Part shown: positions 49,431 to 61,612 of the stretch, one piece after another
How the letters are laid out: every line of letters starts with the position of its first letter
How positions within the stretch are numbered: the stretch's first letter is position 1
Assembly (NCBI GenBank): GCA_013115145.1
Contig: JAAPAO010000061.1
Coordinates: 1-64,000, forward strand
From: Perkinsus chesapeaki
Taxonomy: Eukaryota > Perkinsozoa > Perkinsida > Perkinsidae
DNA length: 64,000 nt
Reading direction: 5' to 3'
The notes under the pieces: generated by a model
Told to the model about the DNA's origin: nothing
Seen by the model: the letters and a program-made list of their open reading frames with translations, nothing else
Database searches by the model: none
Program-made: the position numbers and the translations under genes

Positions 49431-51906
49431 TTACTCTTGAGTTGGAATGCATCGCATAGTTTGCGGTGTTCCTGTGCCCCATGCTCCTGGGGACCCATAT
49501 CCTGGAGGCTGTGTATATGTCCCCATAGAAGGATGGCCATAACCAGGAGATAAATTAGGGGTAGTGGCCATCATCGATTGCCCACTGTATGTCGGTAGTT
49601 GTTGGGCAGTTCCAAAATGTTGCTGGGGTGACATCTCCATAGGATAGGGAGAGGTCTGACCATAAGGGCTCTGATACATCGGACCAACTGGCAGCTGTGG
49701 TTGAGACTGGACCATGGGATATGATGGCCCCGCTGTCTGAGCGTAAGTCGGATAGTACGGCGACGAACCGATGAACGAGTGAGACGGGGTGTGTGGTGAC
49801 GGTCCACCATAGGTATGTGCCATCGGATGACTTGGTGCCCCAAACGTATTGGCAGGGGGCCCCCCATAGGTCAATGAAGGGGTGTATGGATTTGGACCAT
49901 ACCCCTCAGGACTCCTATCATCCTTCTTCGATGATGATAGGCTTGGTAGCTTAGGCACTGAAATAGAATAAAGCGTTGATGCCTACGTTTGTTACATTTA
50001 ACTGTAAGGGGCCTTCGTGGAGGCAGATCCTTCATTTTGTCTGGTCGAAATACAAATCTCAAAACTTTGAATCTGTTGGTTGGGTGAATCAGTTCCACAC
50101 ACGGAGACACAACTTACGATAGAAAGCAGCATGCTTGGACAAATAGAAAAAATCCGATGAAGCCCCAGAGGGAGCCCAAAAGGACATCTAGGGGGTCCCG
50201 ATCTTCCTGAGATCAAAGTGACTTCAACGAGCGAGCTCCGCAAAGCTGCTGATGTTGTCATTACAGTCTTAACCCAGTAGAATTTCTCCTTCAGTAATAC
50301 GGTGGAATCGGGATATGACATAGACAAAAATGAAGAACTGAATGCAAGACGGTGATACTGTGAAAGCAAGGAAATGAGTTGGCCCAACGAGATCTTGATA
50401 GAGATGGGAAATTCATTGTTAGCAGCACATAGCTGGTCATCATTAACAACATGCAGTAACATTATATCATAACCTAGGTTATGCTGCTCTTCATAAATTG
50501 AGTAATAGAATGCTCACTTCTTAGACGATACAAAGCGAATACACCTCTTCTTGGCGAACTTTAATCTGACAGACGAGAAGACAAACTTGAAACCATGCTT
50601 GAACGAACGGCTTACAGGAAGAATAGTAATATTTCTATACCGAATATTAAGAGGATCCACACCACTGGGTTGTAGCTACGATCGAGAGCTTCAGCGTCAG
50701 TCTGAAATTAGTCTCAGACACTCAGCAACATGCCGCTTACCGTGAGAGTGCCTCTTCGTAATGTATCGCCAACGAAATGGAATCCAGGAGCAGACGGAGC
50801 ACCAGCTATCCTCTCTTTGTAGTTACACATCCTAATAAGAATAATACGAGCCAATCCTCAGCAACACTACTTACTCGATTCGATCCTCATATACAAGATG
50901 AACATATCCGCTATAGCATACGCATCTCCCAATAGTTAGATTGAAGCTACCACTGTTACAGGGATACCTTCCCTCTTCTAAAGCCTTCTCCACTTTAGCA
51001 TACTCTTCCTCGGTGAGCTCTGTCGGTGGTCCCTGATTCCTGCGGGGTGGACTCATCAAGTTGCAGCAGTTGTTGAATGTGAAGCAACATCACAATGCCG
51101 CATGTCAACGCAAGTCGCTCAATACAGCTGCGGAGTTGCCGCAGTTACTTCATACTATTATAAGCTACAATGAAGAGGCTCCATTTAGAATGGCATGCAG
51201 GGGAGCTAGTGTCTACTGCCCAACGGGGGGGCGTACCAATCATCTTGTCATCAGCGCTTCTCGGGTCGATAATCTGAATGACATCATGCATTAGCTAAAT
51301 AGGGTACCAGCGACAAGGCGATATCCCAAAAGAGGCAAGCTGCTTACATCCAGGGGGAAGTCGGGCAATAACCTCCTCAACGCTAGGACCGCAGAATCTA
51401 TCTCGGATAAATCGGCAACTGGAAACATGTCAGCCACGGTGATAGGGTCCAAGTGCTTACCAGATGAGCAGGCAACACTCGAAAATGAGCAGTGCAAAGA
51501 TCCAGAAACGCATGTCGAGGATCTCAAGATGATCCGAATTCGGGAACAACTGATAAAAAATCGTCGCGAGCGAGCAGGTTCACCGAGGTACTTCATATTC
51601 CCCTGGATTAAGCCCATCCTCTACCCAGTAATACCCAGGTATCGGAGGAGCTGCACGATTGTTATACGCGCACCACCTAAGACAACATGTCCTGCTATTG
51701 CTAGTAATGCTCGCCTACAGGACAGAACCGTCATCGATCTGTATATGATACCACTTCGCATCACATTCACATATACCATCGTTATTCACTTTACCATGGT
51801 CACCACACTTATTATTCTCTTCCCCTTCCTTGGCAAGTTGCCTTGTGTCATTCAGGAGACCTGCAGCAGCCTCGATGGATGTTAAGGGATAGATAGGCGG
51901 CGCCAT
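49431..51906 (-). CDS. EGF-like ectodomain, multispan membrane protein with Pro-rich tail
   Basis: The minus-strand start at 51906 gives MAPPIYPLTSIEAAAGLLND, then an EGF-like cluster CGDHGKVNNDGICECDAKWY. Following exons add Cys-bearing extracellular sequence (WCAYNNRAAPPIPGYYWVED; SSTCVSGSLHCSFSSVACSS) and a second EGF-like piece, YPCNSGSFNLTIGRCVCYSG. Then come membrane segments: NPVVWILLIFGIEILLFFL, CIQFFIFVYVISRFH and LLGSLWGFIGFFLFVQACC. The last exon (about 49958-49433) is a 170-residue Pro/Gly/Tyr/Ser-rich tail with recurrent YGGP and SPY motifs, ending RCIPTQE. I infer an N-terminal extracellular or lumenal part, three or more spans and a cytoplasmic tail able to bind SH3 or WW-type domains. 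Introns are 40-90 nt. The family is not recognised; the N-terminal signal peptide is not obvious, so an upstream exon may be missing. Confidence 0.6.
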
Positions 51907-52122
51907 GGTCCTGCTATTAGCAGCAGCAAAGGTGATTAATTAACCAATGACAATACATAATATTTATGAAATTAGAAACATGACTATTTCCAAACCATTT
52001 ACTCCGCAGAATCCGTAAAAAATAAGCGGCTAGGGAGGATCACTCCTCGCATACATCAAATAGGTTATAGCTTGTATCAGCGATTGAGCACATATAAAAA
52101 ACACCCCACAAATGAGCCTCAA

Positions 52123-54618
52123 CTATTCAACTTGTGGGCCTGCCTCTCTAACAGACTGAGGGCAACGATCCATATACTCTTGGAAGTTCTGCTCGAACAA
52201 CTTGGCCAACTTCATCAAAGTAGCATCGAACCTGATGCAATACAATTATTATCCTCCGAATCAACACATATGTATAGACTATACAACCTACTTCTCCTTA
52301 TCCTCCCATCCGTCCTTTGGATACAAAATATTCTCGGGGACCCCAGGGAGGGATTTAGGTACCTATAAGCACTCCCGCAAGTCATTGACCGCCGTGACGA
52401 TCGCCCAACCTTGAGGTTGAAGACCGGAAGGGTATCAAAATTGTCTTCGCCGTCCTCAATCATAGCCTTCAGTGTGCCATCGTGCATGGCGTCTATCATC
52501 TTACGAGTATACCTACCACATGATTGACAAACAGCAATTATACGACATACTTACTTCAAGCTGCATCTTTTGCCTTCGCCGTATCCACCACCAATCCAAC
52601 CGGTGTTCAACAGGTAGGCTGTGCCTGAAGTAACACAAGTAGATGTCGAAGGAATTATTATCACCTACATTTGTGCTTCTGAATCTTCTGAGAGAGCATC
52701 TCGGCATAGACCACAGGATGCCAAACGAGGAAGGGAGCTCCGAAACATGAGGAGAATGTAGCGGTAGGCTCCGTGATACCCTGCTCAGTGCCTTATATAA
52801 AAACACCGCTAAATAGGCTTAAGTAAGCGATACAGTTTTACCAGCCACCTTGGCGGTGTACCCAGATATAAAGTAATATTGTACTTGATCAGGATCAAGT
52901 ACTGATACCGGTGGTAGCACGCCAAACGCATCACAGCAAAGCAACACCACATTCGATGGATGCGTGTCAACCTAATAAAAGACTGCCTACGTTGACAGAC
53001 AGCTTAAAGTATCTCACAATAGCAGGAATGATAGCATTAGGGATATGACCCAACGGATAGGCACATCTAGTATTCTCTGTAACGCTGGTATCACGGTAAT
53101 CGACAACACGCGTGTTGGAATCGAAGACAACGTTTTCGAGGACCTGCTCTGTACCATTGTATACCATTGTATAGCAGTGGATCCTACCGCTCCGAAGCGG
53201 ATGGCATCGAAGATTTCAGGCTCATTTTCGTGCGTGAGATCGATGGCTTTTGCGTAGCATCCGCCCTCAACGTTGAATACACCTGACAAAGCAAGTCTAC
53301 GAGCTGCAGCAGCACAGAGATGGCAGCTTACCGGTGTCCGTCCAAACATGCTCATCATCTCCCAATAGATCTCGATGAACATCGGCAGATAAAGTGGTCT
53401 TACCGGTACCTATTAGGACATATAAACCACTGCAACCTTGAGTGAATGCCTACCAGAGAGGCCAAAGAAAAGAGTAACATCTCCCTTTTCACGGCCTACA
53501 TTACAGGAGGAATGCAGGGGCAGTTGCATCTTCATAGGCATTGCGTACCTAACAGAAAGATACGAGAGAAGAGCAACGGTATGAACGAGTTACATCATTA
53601 ACGTGAGGATACCCTTCTTCATCTCCCCTGCGTATTCTGTTCCAAGAATGACCATCTCTCTGCGTTGGAAATGTACACAAACAGATGTACCTGAGCAAAT
53701 GCCATCACGTATGGGAGGGGCTGTTGTACTTACTGCTGGTCATCCCAGAGGTATAGCGATTGGCCGGAAAACAACCAGCGTTGTAAATGATAAAGTCCGG
53801 GTGGCCAAAGTCCTTAAGCTGCTCGGGTGTTGGCATGACGAGCATGTTCTGCATAAACAGGGCATGGTACGCCCTTGACGTGATTACACGTATCTAGTAA
53901 GGGAGGACAACTTGAACATCACTGCAGCAGCAGCTGATGATAATCACTGGCTACTTTGATTCTATAGTTCTTATCCCAACCAGCAAAGGCATCAATGACA
54001 TACAGCTGATCCCTAGTATTAAGATAATCTATAGCACGCTCTCGATTAGTTAAAAATGCCTCGTCCTTCAGTTTGATATTAACCTTAAGATACCATACAA
54101 ATACATACTAACAGAGTAGCCTCCTCACCTTTCCCCACCAAATCTCATTAGTGAATGCCCAATGACCAACAGGGCTGTCAACTATACGCTTGTCACTGGG
54201 TGAGCGACCTGTTTTACGGCCACTACTAACTGCTAATGCACCAGTACTCGTAATGAACGAGCCTTTCTCGTGCTTTAAAGCCTGTTCGTATCTGAAAGCA
54301 GTTCTGACAATAACACGGCGGCATATGTCAGTCATTACAGAATCGGTGGGGCGGAGTTGTGGAAAATGGTCTCAACCTTGAGGCCTTGTTCATTCATCTC
54401 CTTTTCGAACTGAACTTTGCTAGTAAACTGCGATAGATCGAACGCATCAGACTTGGACATCACCTGGACATCAAATAGCAACAACATAACTGCCCGTATA
54501 GGAGGTGTTATCAGCTTACAGGAGCGTCGGTATGACCGACATGGGTCTTAAGGTTCTGTTCTATCTGCTCTTTAAGTAGCTCAAGGAAGGTGTGAGGATC
54601 GTTTAGCATGTCAGACAT
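52123..54618 (-). CDS. pckA: Phosphoenolpyruvate carboxykinase (ATP)
   Basis: About 16 exons on the minus strand with introns of roughly 35-65 nt join in phase. Landmarks in order: [40 protein letters not shown] and [84 protein letters not shown] (kinase-1a P-loop); [11 protein letters not shown] (kinase-2 metal site); [85 protein letters not shown]. These are the ATP-class PEPCK signatures, so it converts oxaloacetate and ATP to PEP in gluconeogenesis, normally in the cytosol. An in-frame ATG 15 codons upstream (54663, [16 protein letters not shown]) could add an N-terminal extension, perhaps for targeting. The stop is TAG at 52123. Confidence 0.95.
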
Positions 54619-55062
54619 TTTATAAGGCAGAGATGCTGCCAGTAATACTGATCGAGTACACATGCATCAAAGACGCCTAGAGCAGTGGCAGACATTTATG
54701 CACTAAATACAAAACTAATGGTTAGACAGGAAACAATACAGGTGAACAACAGTAGTCTAGCTTATAAATCCACAAGGAAGAGGGGCTGCCGTCCAAGAGA
54801 AGACAGTAGCCTTCACCAAATACATATTCCCACTACTGAAACCACACTATGGGGTTCTGTAGTGGACGATGGGCCAAAGCACGCATACTACGAAACGGAG
54901 ATCCGCAAGGTGCAATGTTAGTCGCGGCCGCCATACTAATCGATTGCAAGAGCTCTCTTTGCTGCACCTTTGGACCATATGCTGGCGTGGATGGTGAATT
55001 CCAGCATCATTATTTGTGATTATATGAAAGGACTAACATGTCGCTTTAGCTTTATCCAGCTC

Positions 55063-57279
55063 ATGTTGTCTTCCGCAGCAGCGGTTGCAGCTAATCAAGG
55101 TCTAACAAATGGGGATGATTCTGGACTATTATTAGGAAGTCATAAGAGGAGGAGAATTAATATTGAATCTGATAGCGAAGATGACTCTGACTCTGATGAC
55201 GACAAGCCTATTGGAGTTAGCAACACTGTAATATCCTAACAGAAGCGCCTCGTAGAAGCCTTGATAGGCACTCAACTCGACCACTGCATCACCCCAGCCA
55301 GATGCAGCAGATGAGGAGGTCTCTAGTGGAGTTACGAGTGGGTCTAACCAACACAGTGTTGGGATGATATCTGTCGGCGGCTATTCTCAGCTGTTGGCTA
55401 AATCTCCATCACCCAATCTACGTAGAAAGTGCATCCTTTAATGACGAAGGGACCAATTAACCCTTTCATTGGAAGACACGAAAAGGATTTGTTAAATTTT
55501 CTCGAAACTTCATTTCCGAGAGATTTTAGACTAGCACATGCCTATATGTTAAGTATGACCCACTTAGCGTTCTTACCGTAGTAGTCTCTCCCTTTTACTG
55601 ACTACTAGATTCACACTTCATGGGGTTGTAGTCCTCTCGTGGAAATACCATGGAATCTTCCTTCCAAGTCAATGCACTTTAGTGACCTGTCTGCTCTATT
55701 ACACGATTACAGTGAGCTCTCTCAGCCCCCACGCCTCCTACCAACAATATTATAAAAGATGAGTCTATTACCCCAGGCAAAGGGGCACCTACTAACCCGA
55801 TTGATTCAACATCAACAACACCTGCTGCTGCTGTGAAGTCCCCGTCAAGCACTCCGGTAAAACCATTACCAATGGCATTCGCGAAGGATACATCGGTTTC
55901 CAGATGGCGGCTTCAAGCTCCTCGCCTGCGGCTGATCAGACTTCGACTGATGAGGATGATGATGACGATGGTAGTTCTGAGGACAGCGATCAACCTATTA
56001 TGAGACGACGTAGGGCTGCTCAACGGAAAGTAGTACATGTGGCGGAGGAACCGGATCACATCTTAATGAATACGATAATTGCGCGGTGCAGATCTGTAAA
56101 GTATTATAACGATAGGTGGATGAGACTATATGGAGGAAGATGTCTCTCGACTTGTGGAGATAGTCATGTTGTTAGATTGCCACATAGATTAGATAACATC
56201 TTTCCTTAGTAGACTGTAGGCTATGGTGGTTGAGCAGACAGACTCTTTCGTGAAGGATGGACAGTGTTGGGCAGCACCTTGAGTTAGGTGCTGAAGTATA
56301 CTGAGGACGAGGAGTCAGAGGGAGAGGACGAAGATGAGGATGCTAGTGATGACGAGTCGGATGATGATGAAGAAGAAGAAAGAGAAAGTGACGATGGAAG
56401 TACTGAAATGGTTCTGTTGGGGAGAGTAGGAAAATTTTTAGGCTACTCGAATGATGCCACAACTCCGGCCCGGTCGGCGAAAGCTCGTCGGCGGACGCGT
56501 CCGAAGTCGGCTTCGGTGAAATCGGAGGAACGAGGGAAAAAGAAGGCAAAAGGGGAAGGCAAAGTGAAGCGGGAGGCCAGTAAGACGTTGTTGAACTGAG
56601 CACGACTTAGGCTTGTGAAAGGTGCTACGACGCCTGTGGCGAAGAAGAAAGTAAACCGATCAGAGAAGGAACAGCTTGTCAGCGAAGTTCTATGCCGTTG
56701 GTGGTGGGTCTCTTCTATTACATCTACTATTTCCATGTGGAGTATTACAGGTATGCCATGCCACCCTGGCCACCGGCTAATGTAGATTATGTGAAGGAGC
56801 TCACTAAGCAAGGGTTTAGGTGGTATCTACGATACGCACTGAAAGTTGATGGTGTCGTTCAGGGTAGTGGACCTTCAGGATTGGGAGGAAGAGGACGATG
56901 TTGACAGTCAAGGTCGCGGAAAGGTTTATGCTCTTTCTCAGGTAGGGTAATTGGCAAGAGTGGTAGAGTGGGCGAGATTTATATAGTTCCCCGGCTTGTA
57001 CAGAGCATACGATCGACGGCTTATAGATGTCCGACCGAATGAAGGTAAACCTAGTTATAATAATCTTATGCGTCTGAGTACTGATAAACTGAAAGCCTTG
57101 CTGCGAGAAGGAATAAAAAGTGAGTTAATGGCATACAGTAGAGATGACGAATGGTTGATTAGATCAACTAGCCGAGCTACGAGCCCAGCCGACCTTTAAG
57201 AGGCCTGGGAATGGTGATCAGGAGCTTGAGGCAGAACTTGTTGTTCGGGGTAAACGTCTAGGATTGAAGGACGGCAGAT
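55063..57279 (+). CDS. Acidic, low-complexity nuclear-type protein, multi-exon
   Basis: The start at 55063 follows TTTATCCAGCTC. Exons include MLSSAAAVAANQGLTNGDDS with HKRRRINIESDSEDDSDSDD, then PDAADEEVSSGVTSGSNQHS, then DESITPGKGAPTNPIDST, then an acidic run TSTDEDDDDDGSSEDSDQP next to MRRRRAAQRK, another acidic exon near 56290 (EDEESEGEDEDEDASDDESD) and a Lys-rich exon (KKKAKGEGKVKREASK). C-terminal exons look folded: PWPPANVDYVKELTKQGFR; VVDLQDWEEEDDVDSQGRGK; and, joined in phase across 57120-57163, LKALLREGIKNQLAELRAQP, ending LGLKDGR and TGA at 57279. The mix of acidic Ser patches and basic clusters is typical of chromatin or nucleolar factors. I do not recognise the C-terminal domain. 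Exon boundaries in the middle are uncertain. Confidence 0.6.
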
Positions 57280-57340
57280 GATGGTCGCCTCTTATCACCG
57301 TCGTCGGGTTACGATATTTCACTGCAGTGTGATTGTGGTG

Positions 57341-57362
57341 TTTAGTAGTAGTAGTAGTAGTA
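57341..57362 (+). repeat. AGT/TAG triplet run
   Basis: About six to seven consecutive AGT units in the 170-base gap between two convergent genes. Confidence 0.85.
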
Positions 57363-57446
57363 TCATCTACATTACTGAATCTATTACTCGAGAATACTGC
57401 GCCACTGGGGACAACTCGAAGTTAATAATGACATTTGAAACGACAG

Positions 57447-58241
57447 TCACCATTTTTTAGTACGTTTGCTGGTCACACTGGTGCCACCGCCAGGCCGCCG
57501 TCCTCGCTTTTTGGGAGCAGTCCGTCTAGATGAGCTGCCGCCATCGACACTACTATCAGGTGGTGTACCACCGAGAACCCAGTCATCCTGAATACGACAA
57601 CTAAGTTAGAAAGTGCATCGTAAAGTGGTACGGGAGAGTGGCCGTCTGCTTGGCTATCCTCCCCTAGGCTGAGCAGTTTGTTAAGCTCTTTTGATACATC
57701 CATTCGTAGCCAATCTTGAACCTACCAAGCAGTACTGGAATGCAACGTCAGACGGGTATTTCAGACTAATAAGAATGACCGAGAGGACGCCCATCGAAAA
57801 GCCGCCTTTCCCAGCCTTTGGTGACACGCGAAAAGGATATGGTAAAAGCCTTGGGAGTTTTGAAGCCAATCTTGAGTATGCTGATTTTAGCTGCTTACCG
57901 ATGTCTTGCAGAAAAGTGTATTGTCATCAAGCTCCCTGAGTATAAAGCCTCCTTTGGAACCAGACATACCATTTAAATGTCTGAGATAAATAATAACAGT
58001 GATGCAGCAGCAGCAGCAGCAGCAGCCAGGAACAGTACTTGCATATAGCTATTATAGCCATGTCACCCTTAACAACGACCCCCTCTTGAGGGCTCAGGAT
58101 AGCCCTAGTCGATGGGGAGGGACCTATGTCACCGAAAGTAACGGGTGGTGATGCTGAGGATGATGTGGATGATGACGTTGGTGAGCCATATGGCGGCCGT
58201 CCTCCTCCTCCTGCCAGTGCCGTTCGAACTGGTCTCGACAT
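57447..58241 (-). CDS. Unrecognised nuclear-type protein with basic tail, multi-exon
   Basis: The minus-strand start at 58241 reads MSRPVRTALAGGGGRPPYGS, a Gly/Ser-rich N-terminus. The exon ends GDMAIIAICK at a GT inside the sequence just before the CAG repeat; removing that intron joins in phase to HLNGMSGSKGGFILRELDDN and TLFCKTS. Next comes a hydrophobic segment, GKGGFSMGVLSVILISLKYP, then WLRMDVSKELNKLLSLGEDS, and a C-terminus DDWVLGGTPPDSS followed by SSRRTAPKKRGRRPGGGTS and a stop at 57447. The hydrophobic GFSMGVLSVILI run faintly recalls MAGE/Nse3 winged-helix sequence, but I would not rely on this. It lies tail-to-head with PMS2, 59 bases downstream of the PMS2 stop, in the same orientation. 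Confidence 0.5.
58014..58027 (+). repeat. CAG triplet run in an intron
   Basis: About seven CAG units (58004-58027 including flanking copies) within the first intron of the minus-strand gene 57447-58241, close to its acceptor. On the coding strand it reads CTG. Confidence 0.85.
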
Positions 58242-58299
58242 GGCAATAAAAACACTACGGAAGTAGAGTGTAGAATAAACGCAAGAGAAGGGTAAGACA

Positions 58300-61200
58300 T
58301 TATAAACGATTGAGTAAATTATCAAATGGTTCGGCTGCATATTCTTCAATTACACGATCACATCCTCTGCTATTAGCAGGAAGCCGGGCAAGGAGCCGCA
58401 TCGTGGGCCGACCATGAGGGCAGTTCCATGGTTGATTTAACGCTGATAAGCACAACAAGAGCATATGAGGTAGATTACTTACGATACGCACGGTACCTGC
58501 CATTTTCCTAACAACTGCCTCCATCTTACGGCGACCGAGAGAGTCCCCAATCATGATGGCAGTGCGGCATGCTCGGGATGCTAGCATCGACCACACCCTT
58601 GGTGGTCGAAGGCAATGACCAAGTGATGTGGACCAGAAGAGAGTTGCCGATGGAACTGATAGCTAAGTCGAGTACGATGATGAGGCGCAGTCGCCTTAGA
58701 AGGGGACTGAGGGGCGGCGGCGTTACCTTCATCATCAGCTCGACCTGTTGCTCCTCTTTCTTGCAGTAGCGCAGCCAGCTCGACAAAGTCTTCCTTGGTG
58801 AGCGGGCGACTCCTTTCAAATCCTAGTCCAGAGGCGACGCCTAAAGCCGTCAACTGTACTCGGGATCCGATAGGAGCTTCATCATCAAACTTGAATCGGA
58901 AGCCGCAGGCCTAGAAAGGCTACACTGAAGTCGGGGAATCGTCCTTCGAGGAACAAACCTCGATTTCCCTGCGTGATTCCCTAATGCATGATTCAATGGG
59001 CGGTGGAAGGCTTAATCTCACTGGGACGATCATAGGCTGAGATTTGAGCTCAGACGTCTTGTTGAGGCCCTCGAAGATAGTCTTCTCATCACATGCATGT
59101 TGGTCCAGGATGAAGAGCCATTGGCCATCGAGTGCTGTTATGATGAATCCCTTGTTGAACTGCCCTATAACACGCATGTTCTCGAAGTCCTGTTTACCGA
59201 GTTTGATGTGGAAAGTCGCATTGCAACCTTCATCAAACTCTTCTCCTGCATTATCCACTTCTTCATCCTCCAGCCGTCTTTGCTTCCGTTTGTTCACCTC
59301 CTCGCTATCCTCCAAACATCGCTTTCGACACGTGTTCGGCTCCACGGTCTCTTCCTCCTCCACGGTCGACTCCTCGTCCTCCTCTGATTGACTGTCCACT
59401 ACTGTTTCCTCCTTCCCTTGTAGCTGAGTAACAGCTACGGCATCTTCCTCGCTCACAGTACTCTGACTTTCTGAGGGCTCGTTAACCTCCTCTCCTGCAC
59501 TATCATTGAGGCAGGAGAGGTCTCTCCTCAAGCACATTGAGCTTTCCCTAGTTCCACCGCTGCTTTCCTTCACAGAACCCTCCTTATCTAATTGGGGTTC
59601 TATAACTTCTATAGGTTCAGTATCCTTCTTATCAACACAAGGGACCTCCGAGGCATTCTGGTTGCGCTCTTTCTGTGCACTTTCGGCCAGCACCTCCTCG
59701 ACGGGACGAACTACCAACGCTGATCTTGGCGTTTCAGTGGACTCTTCACAACCGTTTGTCGGCGTTCGCGGGACATCTTCGTCGCAAGGAAGCACCGGAG
59801 CAGCAATTCGGTCGACAAGAGGCGTGAGAGTACGAGGAGAACTGCACCGTTTGCTCTTTGACATGCCACTGCCCAGCGCAGAGCCCCATAGACGACCTCG
59901 AGAGGATGTCCGAGATGTTACCTGGATTGGCGTGCTCTTCTGGGGAGTGGACTTGTCGATCTGATCCTCTTTATATCCTTTCTTTGTGTCATCAATATCG
60001 ACCGCCACTCTCCCATCATCCTTCTTAAGCCAATCGTAGAGCTTCCTTTGCTGTTTAGCACTACTAACCTGTACTGCTGTTTGACTTGAAGCACTTGACC
60101 ATTCCTCCTCAATTCGTTCAACTATCTGATCGCAAAGCTCCGTCTCGAAGTCCAGTATGACCGATCGTTTATCCTTCGATGAGTTAACATCGGCGTCCAC
60201 CCCTTCCCCTAGCTCCACTGATAACACTGCTATCCACGTCCGGCCACTCTTCCGGTCCAGCGCCACTGTGGTTTGGTATTTCTTATACAGCTGGCTTAAA
60301 GTCCTTATAACCCTAGAAGGCATATCCACTGGCCTCCCCCCTACATAGAGCCATTGGGCATGTACCACACCAGAGCGCAGGACACTAGTAGGAGGGGACA
60401 ACCACCCCTTAAGGCGCCATCTATCACTATCACCTTCCAGTGATATTCTCGTCATACCATTGAGCTCTGTAGGGGACAGGCAACACACCTTTCGTATAGC
60501 AGTATCCATATCATCTTCAGGATTGGTGGCGAGCAATGACCGACCATCACAGGTGAGCCGGAAAGCAACGTCATGCCGAATGACAGCATAGGCTTGTATC
60601 ATACCCACCGCTGCTGTAACTTGTTTCTTTGCATTTCTCTCGAATTCTCTAAGTCTTACAGGTAGCCCTCTAAACAACCCTCGTACTGTAACCGTGGTCC
60701 CAACTCCTCGAACAGCTTCACCGTCACTACAGCTTAATCGACCAGTCTTATCGTACACTAGAACTCTACCGAGCTCGGAACCGGAATCGCCAGTACGGGT
60801 GAGTACAGTAACACCGCCATTAGTGAGACCACACATCGCTGCCAATGCCTCGCCTCTGAACCCAAAGCCATTGGAGCCCAGTCTAAGGCCCTCCACTCTG
60901 TCATCTAAGACGGTGTCTACTTTACTAGTAGCATGCCATGAACAAAGTGTGGACCAGTTATCTTGAGATACACCAGAGCCATCATCTGATACCGATATCA
61001 AATCTATACCATTATTCACAAGAGTTATGGTGATATTCTTCGCACCCTACGAGAGACAGAAACACTGTGGTGGGAAGGGAGGATACTGACTGAACTATAC
61101 GCAAGCATGAACAGGGCAGATGGTTACAAAGTCGCGGCAATCTATTAGCGGTTAAGTTTCCCTACTAAGCTCTTCAGTGTTATCCATGCGCACTATCCCT

Positions 61201-61343
61201 ATTATTACAGCATCCAATGAGTTCTCCAATAACTCCTTTACACATTGGCTTAGACTAGTAACCACTTGTGCTGCACATATACTATCAATAACTCCCCTTG
61301 ATAATGCTGTTAACTCTACACCTACTGTTGAGGCATTAGACAT
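58300..61343 (-). CDS. PMS2: MutL homolog PMS2-type mismatch repair endonuclease
   Basis: Five exons on the minus strand: 61343-61209, 61046-58959, 58910-58727, 58662-58497 and 58442-58300, all in phase. The N-terminal GHKL ATPase shows KELLENSLDAGAKNITI (motif I with the Glu/Asn), DDGSGV (motif II) and GFRGEALAAM (motif III). A long acidic linker (about residues 390-560) follows. The C-terminal endonuclease has DQHACDEKTIFE, matching DQHA-x2-E-x4-E, then ASRACRTAIMIGD (ACR) and NQPWNCPHGRPTM (CPHGRP). All three metal-site motifs mark the PMS2 (yeast Pms1) type that pairs with MLH1 and nicks DNA during mismatch repair in the nucleus. Length, about 900 residues, is normal. The 54-nt last intron uses GTACCG as donor; the more obvious GTAAGT nearby would break the frame. 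Confidence 0.95.
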
Positions 61344-61450
61344 ATTAAACTAGTACATCACCGCAGCAGTAACAGCAACAACCTATAGTCAAACCAAGGC
61401 CCGACAAGCCCAACTTGTAGGCAAGAACCGCATCTTAAGGCCCCTCGTGG

Positions 61451-61474
61451 CTGCTGCTGCTGTTGTTGTTGTTC
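61451..61474 (+). repeat. CTG then TTG triplet run between genes
   Basis: Four CTG units pass into four TTG units between the PMS2 start and the glutamate 5-kinase stop, both on the minus strand. On that strand it reads CAA then CAG. Confidence 0.85.
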
Positions 61475-61612
61475 TTCCCAATAGCACCCTTCCGATATAC
61501 CCAAGAGAATATACCACTATAACTACCAACACGACAGCTTATCGTCTAATATCCAGATAATGATTGAATCAATGAAACTACTGGACAGTATTCCTAGGAA
61601 CTTCTATTATCC

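Noticed and set aside
58443-58490. Donor GTAAGT in the last PMS2 intron
   Set aside because: Using it breaks the frame; the GTACCG donor a few bases earlier restores the PWNCPHGRP block in phase.
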